A model generated the notes under the pieces. The model ran no database searches. It worked only from the letters and a program-made list of their open reading frames with translations, and had not been told where the DNA came from. Source: Polynucleobacter bastaniensis (GTDB lineage: Bacteria > Pseudomonadota > Gammaproteobacteria > Burkholderiales > Burkholderiaceae). From it: a DNA stretch of 64,000 nucleotides. The translations under genes and the position numbers were made by a program. Below, piece after piece: positions 8,102 to 16,774 of this stretch (the first letter of the stretch is position 1; each line of letters opens with the position of its first letter). The DNA is taken from contig NZ_JACVOU010000002.1 of the NCBI RefSeq assembly GCF_018882205.1, positions 248,001 to 312,000 on the forward strand, given 5' to 3'.

Positions 8102-9019
8102 TCATACCGTTTGCAAAATGAGCTCGCCGCTTCTATTGGGTATTTCCCCCCAGGAGACTGGCTGTACGGCTATTTTATCCAGTTGCTTAGTGGCTGCCCA
8201 GGATTGATGCAGCTCCCCCATGGTAACCAGGTCGTGCCCTTGGTTCAGCCAGCCCGCCAATAGTTGCTCAAAGGCGGGTAGAAGCTTCTGGCCTTCAAGT
8301 TCTGCATGCAGGGTAAATACTTGATCATTTGGATTGCTTTGGGTAATTTCGAGGAGTTTTTTTACTGCACCAAACTCATCGTTATCCTCAATCCCGATCA
8401 GCTCATCAAAGGTGGGTAAGGTTGTAGGGTATTGCACGTGCTTTGCTTTCCCGGAGGGGAGCATAAAGCGGTAAGGCATAAGATTAGGCTCAGCCCGCCC
8501 ATCGGAAGAGTATTGAATGCCCCATTGATCAAGTTGCTCAAAGGCTGCTTCATTCATTTGCCAACCAGCGGCACCATAAGTGACTGGTGGGTGACCAAAG
8601 ATCTCTACAAAACGATCCCAACTTTTTTGCATCTGTGCTTTAGTCCACTGGGCATCGCGATGACGCACAGCATCTTGCCAAGCTACGTGATCCCAGGTGT
8701 GAATACCAGTCTCATGACCAGCCATATCTATGGCACGCATTTCACTAGCAGCTTGTTTGCCAATATCGGGGCCAGGAAGAAGGACGCCGTAGAGCAAAGT
8801 CTTAATGCCGTAGTGTTCAACAACGGAAGTGCGACTTACTTTCTTTAGAAAACCTGGCTTAAAGACTCGCTTCAGTGCCCAGCCAGTGTGGTCAGGGCCT
8901 AGGCTAAATAGGAAGGTGGCTTTCAGGCCAAAGCGTTCAAGCGTGCGCGCTAGGTTGGGCACACCTTCTTTGGTCCCGCGCAGAGTATCAACATCTACTT
9001 TGAGTGCAATCTTAGCCAT
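8102..9019 (-). CDS. arnD: 4-deoxy-4-formamido-L-arabinose-phosphoundecaprenol deformylase
   Basis: This 305-residue polysaccharide-deacetylase (NodB) family protein deformylates undecaprenyl-phosphate-Ara4FN to Ara4N on the inner membrane. The family start LKVDVDTLRGTKEGVPNLARTLER carries the metal-site Asp; HETGIHTWDHVAWQD holds the metal-binding His residues, and FTLHAELEG the late His motif. The length matches E. coli ArnD. It is last in the run arnT-arnB-arnC-arnA(FT)-arnA(DH)-arnD, 22 bases after the dehydrogenase gene, which fixes the assignment among otherwise similar deacetylases. Confidence 0.9.
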   Translation of the reverse strand: MAKIALKVDVDTLRGTKEGVPNLARTLERFGLKATFLFSLGPDHTGWALKRVFKPGFLKKVSRTSVVEHYGIKTLLYGVLLPGPDIGKQAASEMRAIDMAGHETGIHTWDHVAWQDAVRHRDAQWTKAQMQKSWDRFVEIFGHPPVTYGAAGWQMNEAAFEQLDQWGIQYSSDGRAEPNLMPYRFMLPSGKAKHVQYPTTLPTFDELIGIEDNDEFGAVKKLLEITQSNPNDQVFTLHAELEGQKLLPAFEQLLAGWLNQGHDLVTMGELHQSWAATKQLDKIAVQPVSWGEIPNRSGELILQTV

Positions 9020-9041
9020 AAAGCCTTAAATGTACTTTCAC

Positions 9042-10088
9042 CTATTCTTTATCAACTAAATGCCGTGCGTTTTCTACGTCATGGCGATAGGCTTCAAAAA
9101 TATTCTTCAGCGCATCGCTCATATTGATCGTTGGCTTCCAGCCCAATTCAGTCATCGTGTTATCAATTGCAGGAACACGGTTCTGAACATCCTGATAGCC
9201 TTCACCGTAGTAAGCGCCAGAGGTAGTTTCTACTATCTTCACTTCATTTGCTGACTTTGCGTACTCAGGAATACTACGAGCGATATCGAGCATCTGATTG
9301 GCTAGCTCGCGAATAGAGTGATTGTTTTTTGGATTACCAATGTTGTAGATCTTGCCGTCAGCAACACCATCTTTGTTGCCGATGATGCGCATTAAGGCGT
9401 CGATGCCATCATCAATATAAGTAAAGGCACGTTTTTGCGCGCCACCATCAACCACGTTGATTGGCTCGCCGCGAACGATATGACCCAAGAACTGAGTAAC
9501 GACACGGGAAGAGCCTTCCTTTGGTGTGTAGATACTATCTAGTCCCGGGCCAATCCAGTTAAATGGGCGGAAAAGAGTGAAGCGCAAACCTTCCATGCCG
9601 TAACCCCAGATCACGCGATCCATCAATTGCTTGGAGCAAGCATAGATCCAGCGTGGTTTGTTGATTGGGCCATAAACCATATTCGACTTAGCGGGATCAA
9701 ACTCACCATCTTCACACATGCCATAGACTTCGGATGTAGATGGAAACACTAAATGTTTTTTGTATTTAACTGCTGAGCGCACAATTGGTAAATTGGCTTC
9801 AAAGTCGAGCTCAAATACTTTTAATGGTTGCTGAACATAAGTTGCTGGTGTTGCAATGGCTACTAAGGGCAAGATGACATCGCATTTACGGATGTGATAT
9901 TCAACCCATTCTTTATTGATAGTGATGTCACCTTCAAAAAAGTGCATGCTAGGATGGCTTACTAAATCACCCAGGCGATCGTTTTGCATATCCATACCAT
10001 AGACATGCCAATCGGTTGTCTCCAAGATACGCTTTGAAAGGTGATGGCCAATAAAGCCGTTTACGCCAAGAATGAGTACTTTTTTCAT
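9042..10088 (-). CDS. UDP-glucuronic acid decarboxylase/dehydrogenase (ArnA C-terminal half as separate gene)
   Basis: A 348-residue extended SDR enzyme that oxidatively decarboxylates UDP-glucuronate to UDP-4-keto-pentose, the first committed step to Ara4N. Seen: the NAD fold KVLILGVNGFIGHHLSKRI; catalytic Thr/Ser and Tyr in STSEVYGM and the RWIYACSKQLMDRV YxxxK; RPFNWIGPGLD; RVVTQFLGHI; and the ArnA-type FTYIDDGIDALMRII. In E. coli these residues are the C-terminal half of bifunctional ArnA; here a stop and 47 bases separate the halves. ATG 10088 is preferred because GAGG lies 8 bases upstream; the frame itself extends to 10124. Confidence 0.9.
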   Translation of the reverse strand: MKKVLILGVNGFIGHHLSKRILETTDWHVYGMDMQNDRLGDLVSHPSMHFFEGDITINKEWVEYHIRKCDVILPLVAIATPATYVQQPLKVFELDFEANLPIVRSAVKYKKHLVFPSTSEVYGMCEDGEFDPAKSNMVYGPINKPRWIYACSKQLMDRVIWGYGMEGLRFTLFRPFNWIGPGLDSIYTPKEGSSRVVTQFLGHIVRGEPINVVDGGAQKRAFTYIDDGIDALMRIIGNKDGVADGKIYNIGNPKNNHSIRELANQMLDIARSIPEYAKSANEVKIVETTSGAYYGEGYQDVQNRVPAIDNTMTELGWKPTINMSDALKNIFEAYRHDVENARHLVDKE

Positions 10089-10135
10089 CTTTACTGCCTC
10101 GTTTTTTAATCTAAAGAGTGCCACTTTTAATTTTT

Positions 10136-11005
10136 TTAGCTATTTGCAGGGAACCAGTCCAGTATCACTACCGCTTTTTGGTCCCCACAAACGCCGAATA
10201 CCTGATTATCAACCACTTGGATACCAGAAACCTGAAGATCTAGCTCTCTCGGAAATGGGCCTTCTAGGCTGGTGCGAGCCACGATCCTGCGCTCACCTTG
10301 CCAGTCTGTAAAAGCGCCGGGATAGGGGGGCGCAACGGCTCTCACGAGGTTATGAACCTGCTGAGCAGTTTGATGCCACAGGATTTGCCCATCAGCAGGC
10401 TTGCGGCCCCCAAAATAGCTTCCTTGAGTCAGATTATTAAGTTTTCTGGGGATGTGGCCTTTAAGAAGTTCGGGTAGAACCTGGTTTATTACCGAGATGG
10501 CTGCTTGGCTTACTTTGTCAAAGACATCCGTAGCAGTTTCATTGGCGCCAATAGAGACAGTCGACTGCCCAACAATATCGCCTGCATCTGGTTTGGTTTC
10601 CATGATGTGCAATGTGGCACCAGTTTGCGTTTCTCCATGTAGGATGGCCCAATTGACTGGGGCACGACCTCGGTACTTTGGCAGTAGCGAGCCATGCATA
10701 TTAAGAGCGGCAACCTTGGCGCAAGCCAAGAGCTCTGCCGGAATCATGTGGCGATAGTAAAAAGAGAACAGGTAATCAGGTGCTAGTTTTTGGATCCGCG
10801 GCACCAGATCCATCAACTGATTGGAATTCGGTGTGACGTAAGGAATCCTTTGATTTTCACAGAGCTTGATAACACTCGCAAACCAAATATTCTCATTGGG
10901 GTCATCCTGATGCGTGATCACCAGATCAATCTGTATGCCGGCATCCATCAATGCTTCGAGGCAATGAACCCCAACATCGTGATAAGCGAATACGACTGCG
11001 CGCAA
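10136..11005 (-). CDS. UDP-Ara4N formyltransferase (ArnA N-terminal half as separate gene)
   Basis: A 289-residue formyltransferase of the Fmt/ArnA family. It uses 10-formyl-tetrahydrofolate to formylate UDP-Ara4N, which drives the thermodynamically poor aminotransferase step forward. Seen: the N-terminal VVFAYHDVGVHCLEAL as in ArnA, then LNMHGSLLPKYRGRAPVNWAILHGE with the catalytic Asn/His and the substrate loop, and the METKPDAGDIVGQ catalytic Asp segment. A second domain starts around residue 205 (ADGQILWHQTAQQVHNLVRA). It starts at TTG 11005, directly after the arnC stop, implying translational coupling. Separate halves suggest either an ancestral state or a gene fission. Confidence 0.9.
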   Translation of the reverse strand: MRAVVFAYHDVGVHCLEALMDAGIQIDLVITHQDDPNENIWFASVIKLCENQRIPYVTPNSNQLMDLVPRIQKLAPDYLFSFYYRHMIPAELLACAKVAALNMHGSLLPKYRGRAPVNWAILHGETQTGATLHIMETKPDAGDIVGQSTVSIGANETATDVFDKVSQAAISVINQVLPELLKGHIPRKLNNLTQGSYFGGRKPADGQILWHQTAQQVHNLVRAVAPPYPGAFTDWQGERRIVARTSLEGPFPRELDLQVSGIQVVDNQVFGVCGDQKAVVILDWFPANS

Positions 11006-11968
11006 TTATTTTTTCTCTAAAACGGTTTTTACGATGTAACGAGGGCGATTGCGGATCTGCTGATAAATACGACCAATGTATTCTCCTAGTAGGCCAAGAC
11101 CAAAAAGGATTACGCCAATTAGAAAAAAGGTCAGCGCAAATAGGGTAAAGAGTCCCTCAGACTCAGCACCCAGGACAAAGCGACGGATTAATAAGTAAAC
11201 AAACAAGCTGCCCGCTGCAATAGATAGCAACATTCCCAGAATCGAGAAAATCTGCAAAGGCATGATGGAAAAGCCGGTAACTAAATCAAAATTTAAACGA
11301 ATCAGTTGATAAAGGCTGTATTTTGATTCACCAGCAAATCGCTCTTCATGTTTAACGCTAATTTCAATTGGGTTAGCAGCAAAGGTATAGGCCAATGCAG
11401 GTATGAAAGTATTGCTCTCATCACACTGACGAACGAGATCAACAATGTGACGGCTATAGCCACGCAACATGCACCCTTGATCGGTCATCGTAATGTGAGT
11501 AACGCTCTCACGCAAACGATTCATGGCGCGTGACGCAAGCTTTCTGAAAAAGCTATCGCGGCGATTAGCGCGGACTGTGCCAACATAGTCATAACCTTTC
11601 ATCAGCTGTTCAGCAAGTAAATCGATTTCTTCAGGTGGATTTTGTAAATCCGCATCCAAAGTAATGATGTATTCACCTTTGGCGTATTCAAATCCAGCCA
11701 TAATTGCCATATGCTGACCAAAATTGCTATGAAATAGAATTGCACGTGTAACGTCAGGCCGCTTGTCCACTTGACTGGCAAGAATACCTGCCGAACGATC
11801 CTTACTACCGTCGTTTACTAAAACGATCTCATAGGTAATATTGCGTTGAGCGACAAGGCGATCCAAGGCTGGATAGAGACGATCGAATAGGGCTTGGAGC
11901 CCATCTTCCTCGTTGTAAACGGGAATGACAACACTTAGTGTTGGAGTGGGGGCTGAATTTGCAATCAT
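11006..11968 (-). CDS. arnC: Undecaprenyl-phosphate Ara4FN transferase
   Basis: A 320-residue GT2 glycosyltransferase with two C-terminal membrane helices; it moves formylated Ara4N from UDP to undecaprenyl phosphate on the cytoplasmic face. Seen: LSVVIPVYNEEDGLQALFDRL, the NDGSKDRS loop, the DADLQNPPEE metal/nucleotide motif, TDQGCMLRGYSRHIV typical of ArnC, and a hydrophobic tail (about 230-305) ending GEYIGRIYQQIRNRP. ATG 11968 is chosen over a TTG ten codons upstream because the domain starts at once. It overlaps or abuts its neighbours in the arn operon. Confidence 0.92.
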   Translation of the reverse strand: MIANSAPTPTLSVVIPVYNEEDGLQALFDRLYPALDRLVAQRNITYEIVLVNDGSKDRSAGILASQVDKRPDVTRAILFHSNFGQHMAIMAGFEYAKGEYIITLDADLQNPPEEIDLLAEQLMKGYDYVGTVRANRRDSFFRKLASRAMNRLRESVTHITMTDQGCMLRGYSRHIVDLVRQCDESNTFIPALAYTFAANPIEISVKHEERFAGESKYSLYQLIRLNFDLVTGFSIMPLQIFSILGMLLSIAAGSLFVYLLIRRFVLGAESEGLFTLFALTFFLIGVILFGLGLLGEYIGRIYQQIRNRPRYIVKTVLEKK

Positions 11969-12010
11969 GCTGCAATTTTGCCTGATTCTGTGGATCAAAC
12001 TTAATAAAAG

Positions 12011-13171
12011 CTAGATTTTGCGGTATTTCTTGAGGATTCCTACAATTCCGCTTGCTATGCGGTCAATATCCTCATCATCCATATCAGGAAATAAAGGGAG
12101 AGTAAGAATAGAGCGGCCAATCCGTTCAGCCACTGGCGTGTCTAGTGTTTTATAGCCCTGATTTTTGTATAGAGTAAAACCAGTGATAGCGGGGTAGTGA
12201 ACCCCCGTTCCAATACCAAGGTCTTTAAGTTCGGCCATCACTTGCGCACGATCACAATTTAATTGATCGAGTGGCAGCACCACCTGAAACATATGCCAAT
12301 TACTACCAATAAAATTCTCAACAGGAAGTTCTAAATGAAGGTTGTGCAATCCAGCAGATTTGAGTTTTTCGCGGATCACATCAAAATATTGTCCAGCAAG
12401 CACAACTCGTCTTGCTTGAAAAGAGGGTAATTTTTTTAGTTGTTGCAGGCCAATAACCGCATTGACATCAGTCAAATTATCTTTGCCACCTAAGATATCT
12501 ACATCCATGCCGTCCATACCCTGTCGAGTTAGACCTTGTAGCCGTAATTTTTCAGCGAGCTTGGCCTCATTTATATTATTTAATACAAGGCAACCACCCT
12601 CAATGGTAGTCAGATTTTTGTTGGCCTGGAAACTAAAGCTCACGAGGTCACCAAAGCTACCAATCTTTTTCCCTTTCCATTGTGAACCAAAGGCCTGAGC
12701 AGCATCTTCAATAATCCGAAGATTATTTTGCTTAGATAAAGCGTAAAGGTGATCCATATCTACTGGTAAGCCAGCTAAATGTACCGGCATGATAGCGCGA
12801 GTTTTAGGGGTGATCGCAGCACTTACTTTATTGAGATCAATATTGCGTGTCACAGGATCAATATCTACAAAGATTGGTTTCGCGCCTACACCCAAAATCA
12901 CATTCGAAGTAGCTACCCAAGATATCGGCGTTGTAATGACTTCGTCACCGATGCCAATACCAGCAATTTGTAATGCGATCCTCATGGTTGCTGTGCCATT
13001 GGCAAAGCAGCGCACAGGACGGCCACCAAAATACTCGCTGAGGGCTGCTTCAAACTCTAATAACTTTGGCCCTGAGGTTACCCAACCTGATCGCAGTACC
13101 GCTGTAACAGCATCAATGGTTTCTTGATCAAAGCTAGGGCGGGTAAAAGGGAGAAATGGTTCTGCTGACAT
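12011..13171 (-). CDS. arnB: UDP-4-amino-4-deoxy-L-arabinose--oxoglutarate aminotransferase
   Basis: A 386-residue DegT/DnrJ/EryC1 family PLP enzyme; it transaminates UDP-4-keto-pentose with glutamate to UDP-Ara4N. Seen: FLPFTRPSFDQETIDAV at the N-terminus, GWVTSGPK, FANGTATMRIAL, IEDAAQAFGSQWKGKKIGSFGD, and the Schiff-base Lys within SFSFQANKNLTTIEGG. Family relatives act on other sugars, so the call rests on its place between arnT and arnC. ATG 13171; it follows the arnT stop by 16 bases. Confidence 0.9.
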   Translation of the reverse strand: MSAEPFLPFTRPSFDQETIDAVTAVLRSGWVTSGPKLLEFEAALSEYFGGRPVRCFANGTATMRIALQIAGIGIGDEVITTPISWVATSNVILGVGAKPIFVDIDPVTRNIDLNKVSAAITPKTRAIMPVHLAGLPVDMDHLYALSKQNNLRIIEDAAQAFGSQWKGKKIGSFGDLVSFSFQANKNLTTIEGGCLVLNNINEAKLAEKLRLQGLTRQGMDGMDVDILGGKDNLTDVNAVIGLQQLKKLPSFQARRVVLAGQYFDVIREKLKSAGLHNLHLELPVENFIGSNWHMFQVVLPLDQLNCDRAQVMAELKDLGIGTGVHYPAITGFTLYKNQGYKTLDTPVAERIGRSILTLPLFPDMDDEDIDRIASGIVGILKKYRKI

Positions 13172-13187
13172 ATATAAAGTTAATGTT

Positions 13188-14858
13188 CTATTGCGCTTGA
13201 ATGTCAGGGTGCTTGATTACTACTCTTCGAGCATCCCTACCAACCTCTTGCATAGGAAGCCCCTTCTTTTGAAACTCAGAAAATTGCTCCGGTAACATCA
13301 CCGCAAAGGCGCTAGAGTCTTTACCCCATCTGATAATGAAATCTTCAATTGTGGGGACCCACAAGTGAGGCTCTTGCTTAATACCGAATTCGAATTCATA
13401 CGGATTTTGAACCATCGTCATGGTTACTCCTAAATAAAACGGAAGCGTATTATCCATCGTCTGTATTGAATAGAAATTAATACCCTTAGGTATGGTTTGC
13501 CTTATTTGTTTTGCTAAATCAATGCCCGATGAAGCTCTATCCAGCGTTTCGTGACCCATGCCAGTAATCATACTGCAGAGAAAAAAACCGCAAGCATAAG
13601 TAGTAATTTTTTCTTGGAAGGATGAGGTTTTTTTCAGTAAGGCTATTAAAGAAAAAGCTATAATTGTTATTAGTGCAGCAGCAATCCAGTATGCATATTC
13701 ATTGTAGGCATCGAACTCATCTGGCCTGGCTTGATTGTCAATATCAGGTAAAAAATAAAATCCAGCAAGTCCTAAGACGGCAAAAAAAATAGTTTGAAAT
13801 TTCCATGAAGTTCTAAACGATTCGTATTTTATCGAGTCTAGATACTTGGCAATCAGAATCGCTACAGCAGGAAAGATGGGAATAATATAGCCTGGTAACT
13901 TAGAGCTAGAGATACTAAAAAAAACAAAGATAACTACAGCCCAACATACTAGAAGCCGAGTAGCTAAATGAGAATTTTGATTTCTTTTTATGGCTTTCAT
14001 GAACGCCATTGGTAATTGTGGTACCCAGGGCAGAATCCCTACTAGTAATAGCGGGATGAAAAAATAAATAGGGGCGTTCCTGTTATGACTGTTTTGAGCA
14101 AAGCGTTGAAAGTGCTCATGGATAAAGAAAAATTCCAGAAACTCGGGATTTTTTATGGAAACTAACACAAACCATGGCGCTGCAATGGCTAAGAAAATTA
14201 AACTTCCACTGACGATTCGGATTTGATTGAGAATCTTCCAATCCCAAATACTGATGCAGTAAAAAATTAACACCAGGGAAGGGAGAACAATGCCAATTAA
14301 TCCCTTAGAAAGAACTGCTAATGCCATAAAAGCCCAGCACAACCAGATCCAATTTCTTCGTGTATTGGCATTCTCCGAATGCTGTGACAAAAGGAGGCTG
14401 CAAAGTGCAGCAGATAAAAACGAGGAAAGCGCTATGTCAAGAGAGCTTAAGTGCCCAGCAACAATCCACATTGGGCTAGAGGCCAGGACAATCGAAGATA
14501 ACCAACCAACCCGAGGATTAAATATCTTTGCTGATGTCACTCCAACAAAAATGATTGTCAAAAATCCGGTGAGTGCGGACCATAAACGAGCTTGCCAATT
14601 TCCTACACCAAAAATCTCGAAAATCGTACTCGTTGCCCACATCTGTAGGGGTGGTTTTTCAAAGTATTTATAACCGTTGTAGCGGGGAGTAATCCAATCG
14701 CCTGTAACAAAAATTTCTCTTGCAATTTCAGCATAGCGAGCTTCATCACTCGGAATCAATGGTCTAAAGTCGAGACTACCAAACCAAATAAGAGTAAAAA
14801 GTGCAATTAAAACAAACATTTGAGGACTTATGATAAAATTGCTTTCGTTGTTATTCAT
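13188..14858 (-). CDS. arnT: Ara4N lipid A transferase (GT83 integral membrane glycosyltransferase)
   Basis: A 556-residue polytopic protein that transfers Ara4N from undecaprenyl phosphate to lipid A phosphate on the periplasmic face, lowering negative charge and polymyxin binding. Seen: a first TM helix, then the family motif PSDEARYAEIAREIFVTGDW with the catalytic acidic residue, YNGYKYFEKPPLQMW, and about twelve hydrophobic segments. A C-terminal periplasmic part follows. It heads the arn operon. Its ATG lies only 26 bases from the divergent amidinotransferase start and shows no Shine-Dalgarno sequence; a TATAAT ends 7 bases before it. ATG 14819 is an alternative start. The base composition is visibly more AT-rich than the downstream arn genes. 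Confidence 0.88.
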   Translation of the reverse strand: MNNNESNFIISPQMFVLIALFTLIWFGSLDFRPLIPSDEARYAEIAREIFVTGDWITPRYNGYKYFEKPPLQMWATSTIFEIFGVGNWQARLWSALTGFLTIIFVGVTSAKIFNPRVGWLSSIVLASSPMWIVAGHLSSLDIALSSFLSAALCSLLLSQHSENANTRRNWIWLCWAFMALAVLSKGLIGIVLPSLVLIFYCISIWDWKILNQIRIVSGSLIFLAIAAPWFVLVSIKNPEFLEFFFIHEHFQRFAQNSHNRNAPIYFFIPLLLVGILPWVPQLPMAFMKAIKRNQNSHLATRLLVCWAVVIFVFFSISSSKLPGYIIPIFPAVAILIAKYLDSIKYESFRTSWKFQTIFFAVLGLAGFYFLPDIDNQARPDEFDAYNEYAYWIAAALITIIAFSLIALLKKTSSFQEKITTYACGFFLCSMITGMGHETLDRASSGIDLAKQIRQTIPKGINFYSIQTMDNTLPFYLGVTMTMVQNPYEFEFGIKQEPHLWVPTIEDFIIRWGKDSSAFAVMLPEQFSEFQKKGLPMQEVGRDARRVVIKHPDIQAQ

Positions 14859-14884
14859 AAAAAAAATTATAAAAAAAGGAAAAA

Positions 14885-15994
14885 ATGTCTAGCGTGTCCA
14901 ATTCTAATGGCAGCAGTAATGAATGCCCAGTCAATTCTCATAACGAGTGGGATCCGCTCGAAGAGGTCATTGTTGGCAGTCTTGAAAATGCAACTATTCC
15001 CGTCAACCACATTACTTTTACCGGTAACTTACCCAAAACAGCGGCTAGACTTTATAGACCTCTAGCGGGTATGCGTTACCCAAGCATCATTACTGATCCT
15101 GCTAAACGGGAGTTAGAAGGTTTAGCGAAACTTCTTGAACAAGAAGGCGTAAAGGTCAGGCGTCCAGATCCAGTTGATTTTCACTTTAACTCTAAAACCC
15201 CATTTTGGAGTTCTAAAGGGTTTTGCACAGCTAGCCCACGAGATGGAATCTTGATCATTGGTAATGAGATGATTGAGACACCAATGGCTTGGCGCTCAAG
15301 GTATTTTGAAGTTTATGCATACCGCAAGTTAATGAATGAATATTTTGATCAGGGTGCTAAATGGACTTCTGCTCCAAAACCAATGTTGAGCGACGAGTCA
15401 TTTGATTATGCTTATATCCCCCCATTACCTGGTGAAGCGATGCGTTACATGATCACAGAGCATGAGCCTTTGTTTGACGCTGCAGACTTTACGCGTTGTG
15501 GCCGTGATATTTTTTACACCCTAAGTAACGTTACAAACAAAAAAGGCGTTGATTGGCTAAGTCGACATTTGGGAGAAGGTTATCACTTTCATCAGATTAA
15601 AACACTCTGCACTCAGCCAATGCATATTGACACAACATTTGTGCCGTTAGCTCCTGGCAAAGTTTTAATTAATCCAGAGTTTGTCAATGTCGCTGACTTG
15701 CCAAAAGTTTTGAAAGATTGGCAAATATTAATTGCACCTCAACCTGACCCGATCAATTCAAGTTGGCGTTTTTATTTGTCCTTAGTGAGTAAATGGATTA
15801 GCTTGAATATGCTCAAGCTTGATGAAAAAAGAGTTATCTGTGAAGCTTCCCAAGTTTCCATGATCGCATCCTTAAAGTCATGGGGTTTTGATCCAATCCC
15901 CCTCCCTTTTATGAACTATAAAATGTTTGGCGGTGGATTTCACTGTGCAACTTTAGATATCCGTAGACGTGGCTCGCTTCAATCTTACTTATAG
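14885..15994 (+). CDS. Amidinotransferase, glycine/inosamine amidinotransferase-like
   Basis: A 369-residue protein of the arginine:amine amidinotransferase family (AGAT/GATM, StrB). These enzymes take an amidino group from arginine to form guanidino compounds. Seen: N-terminal NEWDPLEEVIVG; GRDIFYTLSNVTNKKGVDWL with the Asp of the catalytic triad; MHIDTTFVPLAPGKVL with the triad His; and the C-terminal nucleophile Cys in GGGFHCATLDIRRRG, which matches AGAT closely. The acceptor amine cannot be read from sequence. AAGGA precedes ATG 14885. It diverges from arnT and is followed by the VTT membrane gene 3 bases on, so the two form an operon. Guanidinoacetate synthesis, or guanidinylation of an envelope amine, are both open. 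Confidence 0.85.
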   Translation: MSSVSNSNGSSNECPVNSHNEWDPLEEVIVGSLENATIPVNHITFTGNLPKTAARLYRPLAGMRYPSIITDPAKRELEGLAKLLEQEGVKVRRPDPVDFHFNSKTPFWSSKGFCTASPRDGILIIGNEMIETPMAWRSRYFEVYAYRKLMNEYFDQGAKWTSAPKPMLSDESFDYAYIPPLPGEAMRYMITEHEPLFDAADFTRCGRDIFYTLSNVTNKKGVDWLSRHLGEGYHFHQIKTLCTQPMHIDTTFVPLAPGKVLINPEFVNVADLPKVLKDWQILIAPQPDPINSSWRFYLSLVSKWISLNMLKLDEKRVICEASQVSMIASLKSWGFDPIPLPFMNYKMFGGGFHCATLDIRRRGSLQSYL

Positions 15995-15997
15995 CCA

Positions 15998-16705
15998 ATG
16001 GCCATCAGTTCTAATTTTGTAAGAATATTTTTATTATTTATCTTAGTTAGCTTTTTAGTAAGCTACTTTTATTTTTTTGGCACCCTAGACCCTGATAATT
16101 ATTTGCAGTTTATCAGGGGTCATAGGGCATCAGCCGAGGATTACTTCAAAAATCAGCCACTAATTTTTATGCTTGGTTTTTGCTTCGTGTATGTATTGGC
16201 AGTTGCTTTTTTCTTGCCAGGGACAGCTTTTTTTAGCATTGCATTTGGATCGATTTTTGGATTTTATGGGGGGCTAGTTCTTGCCTCCTTTTCCTCTGCT
16301 ATTGGAGCAACCCTTGCTTTTTGTATTTCCAGATTTTTTTTTCGTAATTGGGTTCAACAGCATTTTCAAAGTCAATTTAAAACAATCAATAATGGCATCA
16401 ATGAAGACGGTGCTTTATATCTTATTTCGATATGTATGACTCCAATTTTCCCCTATGCAGTCATCAATGCTCTTATGGGTATAAGTTCGATGCGCACCTC
16501 GACTTTTTATTTGGCGATTCAGCTAGGGATGCTGACTGAAACAATTGTTCTTGTCAGTATTGGAACTAAATTATCTGAAGTGGAGAGTCTGTCAAATATT
16601 TTTTCTTTAGAGTTAATTGGCTTGTTGATCACTCTAGGGCTTTTACCAATTATTTTTAAAAGAATTTACAAGAATCTGAAGCCTTTAACAAATTCATCTA
16701 AATAA
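15998..16705 (+). CDS. VTT-domain (TVP38/TMEM64, DedA-related) membrane protein
   Basis: A 235-residue polytopic inner-membrane protein. Hydrophobic segments fall near residues 8-30, 50-75, 82-110, 145-170 and 200-225. The VTT/SNARE-associated core is seen as FFLPGTAFFSIAFGSIFGFYGGLVLASFSSAIGATLAFCISR, with the Arg after the re-entrant segment, and ISICMTPIFPYAVINALMGIS. Members of this superfamily act as lipid scramblases, and DedA proteins recycle undecaprenyl phosphate. DedA members are needed for Ara4N-based polymyxin resistance in Burkholderia. Being next to arn genes, which here lack arnE/arnF, it may serve lipid-carrier flipping; that is inference. Confidence 0.8.
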   Translation: MAISSNFVRIFLLFILVSFLVSYFYFFGTLDPDNYLQFIRGHRASAEDYFKNQPLIFMLGFCFVYVLAVAFFLPGTAFFSIAFGSIFGFYGGLVLASFSSAIGATLAFCISRFFFRNWVQQHFQSQFKTINNGINEDGALYLISICMTPIFPYAVINALMGISSMRTSTFYLAIQLGMLTETIVLVSIGTKLSEVESLSNIFSLELIGLLITLGLLPIIFKRIYKNLKPLTNSSK

Positions 16706-16774
16706 AGAGCTGAAATTAAAGAAATATTTTATTTCTATGGATCTTATTTACAACTTGTAAAAAATTAATTTTAT

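Noticed and set aside
14859..14884. TATAAT as a full promoter for arnT
   Set aside because: No -35 hexamer lies 16-18 bases upstream; the nearest TGGACA is about 23 bases away.
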